Positions 56,090 to 64,000 of a stretch of DNA of 64,000 nucleotides are shown one piece after another. The notes under the pieces are model-generated. The model ran no database searches, had not been told where the DNA came from, and saw only the letters and a program-made list of their open reading frames with translations. Position 1 is the stretch's first letter. Each line of letters opens with the position of its first letter. Origin of the DNA: Nothophaeocryptopus gaeumannii (Eukaryota > Ascomycota > Dothideomycetes > Mycosphaerellales > Mycosphaerellaceae); NCBI GenBank assembly GCA_031771865.1, contig JASISA010000026.1:310001-374000 (forward strand), in the 5' to 3' direction. Position numbers and translations under genes: made by a program.

Positions 56090-57092
56090 TCATTCGTCGA
56101 GATGGTCCGTCGTCAAGGTGGGGGCACCGGCACCATAGCCGTGCCCCAGGGTGCCCATGAATAATAATGATTCAACCACGTCTTGATTACCAGTCTGGGA
56201 AAATGCGAACATCCGCTTCCGCAACCTAAACCTTGCGAGTCGAGCTTGCTGCATTTCATGGACGGTCGAGGGTTTCTTGTTTGATGCCGGTAGATTGCCG
56301 AATGTCGTCTTGGCGATCGCCGCCTTTAGCAGCGTGTTGGAGAAAGTGCGAGAAAGTCTGTATGGAGGGCTTGAGCGCTGGAAGCGTTGGTCTGCCGTTC
56401 TCGAGAAACGCGGCGGGCATGTCGATATCATGCGCTCGGAACCCGGGAGCAACGTGAATCCCTGGTCTGTCGAAACTTGGAGAGTTTCCATGATCCGCTA
56501 TCGTAGAGGCAAGATTAGTTTGGAGACATGGAGAGGTTTTGGAGCTCAGTCCATATCGAGGGTACTCAGTCCACGAGTACTGCGGTAGCCTGCCTGACGA
56601 TGATAACGGCGATGTCATCCACACATCTTTTCCCGCGGATTGCGCGAGATCCGCTGCTGTGCTGTGGCCATTCGTTCGCAAACGATGCCTGAGGATGTCA
56701 TTCGTCCATGATCGATCTGGTTCCTCACTGCCAGAGCCCCCCGAACCTGAATCCGAGCCTTGGTCTGCCCGTTCGATGTTTGCGACGGCTCTCGTTGCGA
56801 GTGTCGCAAACAGAGGCGATGTGCTCTTGCTTGACAACGGCGGAGTGTTTGATTTGGGGGAGTCGTTTGAAGTGGTGTATGATGGTGGACAGAGGTCCGT
56901 GGTAGTAGGAGAGGGTATCGATTTCTGCTGCACAGTCCTCTTCTTCCCAGGTGTTGGCTCTTTGGTGTTGATGCTTCGTTTCGACGTCTTCGGCTTTCGA
57001 GGGCCCACTCGATGGCTATGACTGGCGGCTGCAGAGCGGACCTGCCTCTTAGTAGCCTGTCCGCGATCTCCATAGAACAAAACATTATCCAT
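56090..57092 (-). CDS. Unrecognised basic/Ser-Pro-rich protein, probably multi-exon
   Basis: One minus-strand frame runs from ATG 57092 (MDNVLFYGDRGQATKRQVRS...) to TGA at about 56256 (278 codons). A second overlapping frame, open from 56491 to 56090, carries the more protein-like C-terminus HEMQQARLARFRLRKRMFAF, then SQTGNQDVVESLLFMGTLGH and an acidic end. A spliced product using the first frame for the N-terminus and the second for the C-terminus is likely. One intron candidate starts at gtactc (56580) and has a good branch site (aaactaatc), but its phase does not fit, so I cannot fix the junction. The KRQVRS...SHRV start resembles N-termini of fungal transcription-factor-like proteins without a zinc cluster. 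Function unknown. Confidence 0.4.
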
Positions 57093-57703
57093 TGCCTCAC
57101 ATCTTTAGCCAGAGTAACGAGGAGGAGAAGTGACTCCAGCCCAGACGGTCGTTGATGAGAAGTGGAAGACGGTGAGCGGATATGACAGTAGTACGAGGAC
57201 AGACTATCACAATCAGGGATTCACGTCACAGTCACAGAAGCCGGCCATAGGCGAGGACGAATCGACCCACAGTTCCGCTAGCGTTATAGGGCGTCTAAGC
57301 CCAATGCCCATATGGAAGGTGCATTGTTTATTCCACTGCCTGCATCTGGCAGCCACTTGACCCTAAGCTGATTACACTTCAAGAGAAGAGCGATCCGAAA
57401 CTCAAAGCCGACAGTGGTGCCTTGATGCGGCTTAGCTCATCCTGATGCCGGTCCCGTTTCCTGCTCCCGAGCCGGGTTTCCCTTCTAGCAAGTATAGGAG
57501 GCATTGTATGCTGTATGCACGGCTAAGCCCTCTTATCGTATGTGAGGTCTGGGAAACCTTACTTCACAACTTTGACCGGCAATCACCGGGTTCTGACACT
57601 CTAAGAACAACCAAGGATTGGAGTGCACGCAGTGTGTATACCATCTACCGCATGCTCGTAGAAGGGTCTGCGTCAATGTCCTGCATGCGCACCGTCACCC
57701 CCC
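57093..57703. other. Intergenic region
   Basis: 611 bp. No recognised gene. It includes the upstream region of the minus-strand gene at 57092 and the 3' end of the enoyl-CoA hydratase gene. Confidence 0.5.
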
Positions 57704-58682
57704 TTACAATTTGCTGGGAACCCATTGAGCGGTTTTCTTCTCGGCGAAAGCTTTGAGACCGATGGCAAGATTTCTGCCTTCTCGGAGAGCAAGCCCGAAT
57801 CGCTGCTCGGTTTCTTGGCTGGCTCGTTCGACACCTAAGAGCAGGTGAGTGGACTTCTCAAGGCGGTATTCTGACACTTACTCGCATGCTCCCAACTGGC
57901 TCGAAGCCCATGTCTTGTCACGATGATAGCGTCTGGACTCAGAGCGGCCACCTTCGCGGCGAGAGCTACGGCTTCATCAACAACGGATTCATGTGTTTTT
58001 GAGACTCTGTTCACAATGTTGCACTGAGCTGCTTCTACGGCCGTTAGGAAGCGGCCGGTCATGGCGACCTCGCTCGCGATCGTGAGGCCACATAGGCGAA
58101 CCAATCTCGATAGCCCACCAGCGCCCGCGTAAAGGCCGCGCATGGCCTCCGGAAGACCGAACGTCGCTTTCGGCGATGCAACGATCATATCACTACGTTG
58201 CGCATTAGTCTTTGCCGCTTTCAGGAAGTGCTGGCCTGATAAGTGATCCCATCTCACCAGCCAAGACATATCTCGAAGCCTCCTCCCAACGCGAACCCAT
58301 TGACTGCCGCGATCACAGGCTTCTTGCCCGCGCGTCTACTAATCCCCATAAACCCTGCAACAGGGTGAGTGAGCAATCTTCGGTCTGGTATCTCGACTTC
58401 TTCTCCTTTCTTCGCTCTTTCCCTCAGCTGTGCCAGCTGGTTCTGTTCAATCAAATCTTGACCAGCACAGAAGGCCTTGCCAGACCCTGTGACTACTGCG
58501 ACTCGCAATGAAGGCTCGCTGTCGAACCATTGAAGAAGCGCATCAGCTTCCCAGTGTGCGGCATACGGAATCGAGTTCATCTGGCGGGGCCGGTTGATGG
58601 TTATGAGCATCACGTATGGAGCCGGGTAGGATAAGAGAAAGGACGGTGCGGGCGGAGGCTGCGTTGCAAGCTTTCCGGCCAT
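57704..58682 (-). CDS. Peroxisomal enoyl-CoA hydratase/isomerase family protein
   Basis: Crotonase-fold enzyme of fatty-acid beta-oxidation or branched acyl-CoA breakdown. Exons 58682-58258, 58192-57882 and 57834-57704 (introns 65 and 47 bp) give 288 aa. MAGKLATQPPPAPSFLLSYP precedes the core INRPRQMNSIPYAAHWEADA, RVAVVTGSGKAFCAGQDL (oxyanion-hole region), VIAAVNGFALGGGFEIC and, across intron 1, CDMIVASPKATFGLPEAMRG with the catalytic-region Glu residues. The last exon ends WVPSKL, and the final SKL is a canonical PTS1 peroxisome signal. A longer upstream Met (58757) exists, but the family start fits 58682. Hydratase versus isomerase cannot be decided from the motifs. Confidence 0.92.
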
Positions 58683-59427
58683 CTTGGCTAGTCTCTGTTG
58701 TTGTGAAGGCAGTAAGAGGTAGTGGTGTGAGCAGATGGCTACAATGATGAGGAACAACGTGCAGGAGACAGAGTTTGGACAGATTCAGTGCTTGCAATGA
58801 TTAGTAGTATCCAGGCTCTTCCTCGAACCCCGGCGGTCCAGCTACTGTAAGCAGCATGTTGTGCCTAGGCACCTCAGCCGAATGTTGATGCTGTTCGGCA
58901 CAAGATAGCCGTGCACCGCGCAGAGATGAAGTATTGAGACACGTGACCATCTCTTGGCGCGAACTCACCAACGTTGGCCCTATCAACTGCAGTTTGCGCG
59001 CAGACGTGCCTAAGACATCAACACGAGCATACAACCACTTTCGGCATGCCTTGTTTCTACAGCCATGACTAAGGTCAGTGTCGATATCCCCTACCTTCAG
59101 CGACCAGGAGTCGATATCGCGCTCGGGCTGCTTATCAGCATGGCTTGCTCATTCGCACCCTTGGTCATCAACGATCCTGATTGACAAGCAGCACTGTCGA
59201 CGGCGAGGAAGTTGTTTTCCGTTCTCTCTCGCGGAGGATTGCAAACCCGATTCCCATCATCACCACAACCCTTTTGAAGAAATTCCACCCGAATTTGAGG
59301 CCTGAAAAGCAAAAGCTTAGGCTGTAGATGGATGAACCGGATATGGCACTGTACTCAACTTTAGCAGGATCAAACGGTTGATGCAGGTACCTCCCCACGT
59401 CCCCCTTTGTCACGATGTGCGTAGGGC
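58683..59427. other. Intergenic region
   Basis: No confidently recognised gene. A minus-strand open frame at 59168-59431 overlaps the stop of the small putative secreted protein (ATGA overlap) and contains a hydrophobic stretch (FGWNFFKRVVVMMGIGFAIL). It could be a downstream exon of that gene, but no convincing splice sites link them. Confidence 0.4.
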
Positions 59428-59595
59428 TCATGTGAAGTGCCAGGTCGCTGTCGCCTTCTTCGCCGTCTCCGAACCACTCGGATTGTGGACAACGTTTTTC
59501 ATGGATCGGGGAGCGGCGGGACTAGGGTTGCCCTTGAATGCGAGCAGCAACCCACAAGTCGATACTGCCAAGACGAGGCTTTTGAAGAGTTTCAT
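59428..59595 (-). CDS. Putative small secreted protein (55 aa)
   Basis: ATG 59595 opens MKLFKSLVLAVSTCGLLLAF, a good signal peptide (basic n-region, Leu/Val-rich core), followed by KGNPSPAAPRSMKNVV and HNPSGSETAKKATATWHFT, stop at 59428. No mature cysteines. Small secreted proteins are common in plant-associated fungi, but a short frame with a signal-like start can also occur by chance. The family is not recognised. Confidence 0.35.
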   Translation of the reverse strand: MKLFKSLVLAVSTCGLLLAFKGNPSPAAPRSMKNVVHNPSGSETAKKATATWHFT

Positions 59596-61103
59596 GATTC
59601 GATATCAGGGCTTGTCATGAGAGGAAGGCCACCGCGAGAGCACTGAAGCCGGATCGTTGACAGCACCTTATACCCAGTGGCCGCTTCTGAACTGTACAAC
59701 GCATGTCTGTAGAATGTCGCAATCGGTCCGACATTCAATCTCGTGCGAAGCCCGGGCCATGCAGCAACGCGGCCGCTTTCATCTGTCTATCTCTCGACCC
59801 GAGACTTCCCAGATAGGGAAGTGCAACACTTCGGCAGGGTACCGGTGTTGTCGTGTCCTTGCCATTGTATACTTCATGGCCGTCAGCGAGAATACCTGAG
59901 AGTCCCGTAGGAAATTCTCCGCTATAGGGCTTGACTGTCGAAAGGCCAACATCGGAACGAGGCAGAGGGTGTTGTGTATCTCCGTGTTCTCGCAGTTGAA
60001 GGAACTTCACCTGGATTATGAGCCACGCAAATACCGCATGCAAGACGACATGGATTTTGCACTCGATGCGTTATACGCTGACTTCACGGACTTCCCTGAG
60101 AATGCGGGTCTGACCAAGCATAGAGGTCGCTTCGCTGCTGCGAAAAAGAACGACCAGATTGCTGGGAGACGCCTGCGGCAGTAGAGTTCGTGGTCTCACT
60201 GTGGACCGCAGTCGAATTACAATGCGCCAGGCTTCTCGGCGGCGCCCAGGCTGAAGTGTACTGTCGCCGGACTGGAGTTCCAACACGCGGTATTGTGGCG
60301 CTCTCCTTCGTTCGCAGAGAGCAAGGATTTGGTAAGGCACGTTAAAGGTAAACGCAGTTCCGCTTGGCTTCTTGCATCGTCCAAACAAGTCCTCGGCGCA
60401 CGATCAGGAGATGCCGGGCTCGTCGAGTGTGCACGACAACGTAAGCCGCAATTACAAGACTGATCCTTCGGTCTTTGGCTGATATTCAACTCCTGTGATG
60501 CCGAGAGATTATTGCAGAAGTTGTGCTACCTCTCGCATATAATGAAGAATTACGCTGAAGGCTGCATACAATCGCTACCTCCGATGGTCCATTCTAGGGA
60601 TCTTGGCAGAACAGACAGAGTGTGCCTGTGTCAACACGGGAGGAACGAGTAGAGGTGATGTGTCGAGTTTGCCGTTTGCATGTGAACCCGACAATCCGGC
60701 AGCGCCTCGTCAACAGCTGCAGACGTCCCAATGCCAAACGGCGAGACGCGTCTTCCTCGAACGCGAACTGAAATGATTGCCGAAAACATTGTCGTTGCAT
60801 TTTCACAGCAGCGACTGAAATGACAGAACGAGCAACCTCACGACTCTTTCGATCCCTAGCCAACCACCTTCTGCAGCCACGACTTTGTTCTCCCACTCAA
60901 ATACACCCATAACCCTCCTCCAAAGGGTCCTCGAGAGCGTGATATCGCCAGCCGAACGGCCAGTTTAGGTCCACAAATCGGCAAAGGACGAGCTGGTCCA
61001 CGAAGGCAGCATGGCGATACATGAAGAGGAAACGAAAGGCATGAGAACCTATCACGACTCGATCCCTAACACTTGCTGATCGCTTCTTGAAGACCAAGAC
61101 AGT
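59596..61103. other. ~1.5-kb intergenic region
   Basis: No firm gene. The plus-strand frame 59969-60184 (FSQLKELHLDYEPRKYRMQD...) and sequence up to about 60470 look faintly like a decayed fungal F-box/LRR-type protein tail, but several stops and the lack of a clear start prevent a call. The last ~200 bp precede the SET gene and may contain an upstream exon of it (an acceptor-like gaccaagacag abuts the ATG). Confidence 0.35.
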
Positions 61104-62219
61104 ATGTACGAGCTCCAGCTCACAGCTCGCAAGGGCTACGGAATCTTTGCCACCAGAGACATTCCAAAAGGTATCCGCATAATCTCGGAGCCGCCAATGA
61201 TTCACCTGCCGCCCAACGAGAAGAAGATGGTGCTCCTGCGACAACTGCAACAACTCACACCAGAGAAGCACGTCCAGTACACCGAACTGGCCTCCAACCC
61301 GGGTTCCATACACCTAGGTTTGCGAGAGGGCATCCGCCAGCGCCTGGTTAAAGAGTCTCGGTACAGCGGTAGAGCTCGTGAAGCAGCCGTGGATGACTTG
61401 GTGCGGTTGCACGCCATCTTCTTCACAAACGCTGTGACTATGGGACAAGGCTCGAAGTATGGAGAAGGCTTGTTTCTCATCTACAGCCGCATCAAACACC
61501 TTTGCTTCCCGAAAGTTCGGAACGACTACAACGCTACGCTTGGCAAAGAGACTGTCCATGCTATCCGGGACATCAAGGCTGGCGAGGAGCTCGTTTCGTC
61601 ATACGCTGACAATAGGCAGCCATCGGTGTTGCGCCATGAGGACATGGAGAACTGGAGATTTCAGTGCACGTGCGAGGCATGCGAGGGTGATATGGCTGCA
61701 GCAAGCGATCGTCGGCGGAGCAGAATGCTCGAGATTGATCTCGGACTGTAGATGTTCGAGCATGGCGATGAGCATTTTGCTGCCATGTCGCACCGCAAGG
61801 TCCCGCGTACGGCGATACAGGCGTTGCAATGGGCGGAGGAGATTGCGTCTCTGGTGAAGGAAGAGGGTCTTGTGGGCATTGATCTTGCTCATGCGTATAT
61901 ACAAGCAACTTTGCACAGCATCATAAGCTGACATCGCCACAGAGACCGCCAATGCTCGAAGTACGCCTTCAAAGACGGTCAAGCGGACAGAGCCTTGACA
62001 TACGCCAAGCAGGAGCTCGAACTCGAGATTATCTGCATCAGAGAAGAGACTGATCACTTGAACAAGAACGAGAAGGGCGCCAAGTTCTGGTTGAAGAAGC
62101 TCGGGCAGATGATGGAGAACGATCGTGTCAAGATGCGAATGAGCGAGAAGCGCCATGCGAAAGAGCTGAAGCAGGCGGAAAACAAAGCTGCGAAGAAAGC
62201 TGGGAAGGGTCGTCGTTGA
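61104..62219 (+). pseudogene. SET-domain protein (SMYD/Set5-like) with an internal TAG
   Basis: The frame starts MYELQLTARKGYGIFATRDI (start of a SET domain) and continues to HAIRDIKAGEELVSSYADN and FQCTCEACEG, a post-SET-like Cys cluster. At 61749-61751 a TAG interrupts; the same frame then continues with MFEHGDEHFAAM and AEEIASLVKEEGLVGIDLAH. After an intron (61895-61942, 48 bp) follow CSKYAFKDGQADRALTYAKQ and a Lys-rich end at 62219. The TAG sits where a Gln (CAG) would fit. The usual RxNHSCxPN active-site block reads SRIKHLCFPKV, so both Asn and the Ser differ. It is either an inactive methyltransferase-like gene or a decaying copy. Without the TAG the product would be 355 aa. Confidence 0.7.
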
Positions 62220-63050
62220 TTGATGATAAGACTCCGAAAGACCTATTGGCTACCTGCTGGAAAGGCCATGGCATGAATAACACAAACCATCCCAAGAAGG
62301 CGACTCAAGGAAAAGAAATAGAGCGTTGAGCTAATCGTAGTATGCTCACCAACAGGACCGATAAGGACGCAGATATAGCCTCAGCATCAATAGAACCAAG
62401 GCTTGTTGGTCATTTGAGATCATTCCCTGCCATTCCGGACTTGCCTCCCAGGACTCTGCAAGCTGGCATGAGCGCAGTGAAGGTAAAACCTTCGCTAACG
62501 ACATTCCCTAGGCTTGATTTACATGAAGTAACACATCTTCAGCCTCGACACTGGCGCTGTCCTCACTTTGTTCTAACTCCACACTGCATGGATCACCTTT
62601 GAGGACGCGCATCATTTTACGACTCGACCAAATCAGCAGGGACACTTCGAACTACACCATCACCGCAACGCCAGCATCTGAAATTCTATCAACCGCTACA
62701 TCAACCGCGGCCGCACATCGAAACATCATGAAGACACATATGGATTTCTCATCGCACATTCGCAACACCGTCGAGTACACCGTCTGCGCGGACGATAAGC
62801 ACCCGAATGAACTCCTCGTCCCAAGCCAACATCAATGTCAGTCCGGTAGACGAGCATGTGAGGCGTGCTGGGATCGCCACATCGCGCAAAGCACTCAAGA
62901 CGGCGCTAGTGCTATCCGATGTGTTCAGTTCAGTGTGATGCTAGAAGGTTTCCCGCCTTGGCGCACAACCCTACGTAGGCCGAATCCTTAACGTAGCTAA
63001 GACAAGGCCTCTTGTTTTACGATCAACAAGACAACCTTGAGAAGTAGAAA
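62220..63050. other. Intergenic region left of the second LINE copy
   Basis: 831 bp without a recognised gene. Open frames 62342-62602 and 62599-62991 show no domain. Its right end, gagaagtagaaac, is the insertion site of the LINE. Confidence 0.5.
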
Positions 63051-64000
63051 CAATAATAATAATAATAATAAATGTATTCGAGCTAGCTACAGGCCGTGCC
63101 CCTTCTAGCATATCTACATGTTGTAAAAGAAAACCCTGTAGAAAGTGCCTACAGCGTAAAACTTCCTCCCTTCTCTGTTATGCCTTACACCCTACTGCAT
63201 CTTAGGTACTATAGAACCAATATGTTTGCCCGTAGGCAGCTGGCTGACACGCCAGAGTCAACATCATCCTCCTTACTTGGGTTCGAGATCTCCGGCCTGC
63301 TCTGGGAGATGTTTGAGGGTCCACTCGAATTGTCCTATGGGGAGATGCCTTATTGCCCACGCTGCGGTTTGTCTAGGAAACTCAGTAAGCCATCTTCTCG
63401 CGTCCTGGCATCTAGTGGCTAAGATGAGTTCCTTCTACTCTCTCGCATGTTTGTACAGTAGGCAAGGTAGTGTCGAGCTGTCCCTCTATCTCCACATTCG
63501 CAGTAGGGGCTAGTGTCGGGCACCCCAACCTTGTGGAGGAAGTGAGGAAGGCCAATTGTCTCTGACCGTATCTGGAACACTATCGCGGCCTGGGCTTTGC
63601 TAAGCCCTCGATAAAGCTCCCGGGTATTGGTGTTCCATGGAGTCCTGAACGCGAGTAGGAGGATTCCTTCGCGCCTAGCATTGTCCCACTTCTGTGACTC
63701 GTCCCGCTCATACTGGCCCTGGAGGATAGTCCATGTTGCTTTCCGAGTCTTCTTTGGATCTGCTCTGTCTATGTGAGAGAGCTGGGACCGTAGGATAGTA
63801 GCCTGCTCGTCTGTCTGCTCTAGTGGCGAGCTGTATAGTTTTCTCAGGCGTCTGCTATATGCCCCAAGTTGTCCGCACTTTAGTAGGATCCGCCCCTTTA
63901 GCTCTTGCATGGCCTGGTGTATATCCGGCCTCTGCCTCTGCGCAGCCATTGCAGCTATAGCAGTTCTCTTCCCATACTCGGTAATGTCTTCGATCTGGAG
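63051..64000 (-). mobile_element. Second copy of the Tad1-type LINE, 3' end only (runs off the window)
   Basis: Reverse complement of the 3' part of the LINE at 7793-12924: the (AAT)n tail at 63052-63071, the 3' untranslated part, then the ORF2 C-terminus including GVPDTSPYCECGDRGTARHY. This copy is much less mutated: where the left copy reads TAC-TAG at 12053-12058, this one reads CAC-CAG (His-Gln) at the same codons. A single missing G near 63432 shifts the last ORF2 codons (RRELILATRC becomes RRNSS-stop), so at least this copy's extreme C-terminus is broken. The target duplication cannot be checked because the 5' end lies outside the window. Confidence 0.92.
63419..64000 (-). pseudogene. 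LINE ORF2 C-terminal part (open, then frameshifted near the end)
   Basis: Open from the window edge (IEDITEYGKRTAIAAMAAQR...) through QAMQELKGRILLKCGQLGAY, the linker, and the Cys-His finger CECGDRGTARHYLAYC, ending early at 63419 because of a one-base deletion relative to the left copy. The reverse transcriptase part lies beyond 64000, so competence of the whole element cannot be judged here. Confidence 0.85.

Noticed and set aside
59969..60184. Possible F-box/LRR-type gene tail
   Set aside because: The resemblance is faint, frames are broken and no start or splice sites can be supported.

Overview
The window reads as nuclear DNA of a filamentous ascomycete, most likely a Dothideomycete. 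The basis is short GT-AG introns (47-118 bp) with CTAAC-like branch sites, Zn2Cys6 and bZIP regulators, secreted GH43, multicopper oxidase and GPI-anchored proteins, a Tad1-type LINE, and strong repeat-induced point mutation (RIP). The species call is inference; domains, splice sites and frames were read directly from the sequence.

Left arm, 1-14.2 kb: an AT-rich nest of dead mobile elements. In order it holds a RIP-mutated 5' LINE end (minus strand), a Fot1/pogo-like DNA transposon with a 63-bp terminal inverted repeat, gag-like and Ty1/copia-type pol relics with a possible 3' LTR, and a ~168-bp tandem repeat. That array is split by a full-length LINE (7793-12924, with 7-bp target-site duplications) and by a 431-bp non-autonomous derivative of the Fot1-like element (13163-13593). 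Most stops in these elements sit where CAG or TGG would be expected, and paired copies inside the window show the C-to-T / G-to-A direction directly.

Gene-rich middle, 14.7-62.2 kb: FAD synthase; a cupin fragment; a tannase relic; a large secreted Gly/Asn-rich protein with an NTF2-like domain; V-ATPase subunit D divergent from the SYF1 splicing factor; a frameshifted small conserved gene; a secreted multicopper oxidase; a double-GH43 secreted enzyme; a conserved protein of unknown role; the kinetochore protein NUF2; a GPI-anchored Ser/Thr/Pro-rich wall protein; a bZIP factor; a NirA-like Zn2Cys6 regulator; TRS85 (TRAPPIII) divergent from a CCA tRNA nucleotidyltransferase fused to a Tti2-like domain; an unrecognised basic/Ser-rich gene; a peroxisomal enoyl-CoA hydratase/isomerase ending in SKL; and a SET-domain gene with an internal TAG. 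The genes do not form one pathway. They are a mixture of housekeeping genes and secreted cell-surface or wall-active genes, with several decayed genes between them.

Right edge, 63.05-64.0 kb: the 3' end of a second, much less mutated copy of the same LINE in opposite orientation. The gene block is therefore bracketed by inverted LINE copies about 50 kb apart.

Most unusual items: the CCA1-TTI2 in-frame fusion; the interrupted 168-bp array with its record of element insertions; the RIP mosaic inside the LINE; low-complexity inserts placed inside folded domains (NTF2-like protein and multicopper oxidase); and the SET gene with both an altered active-site motif and a nonsense codon. No RNA gene, CRISPR array or complete biosynthetic cluster was seen.
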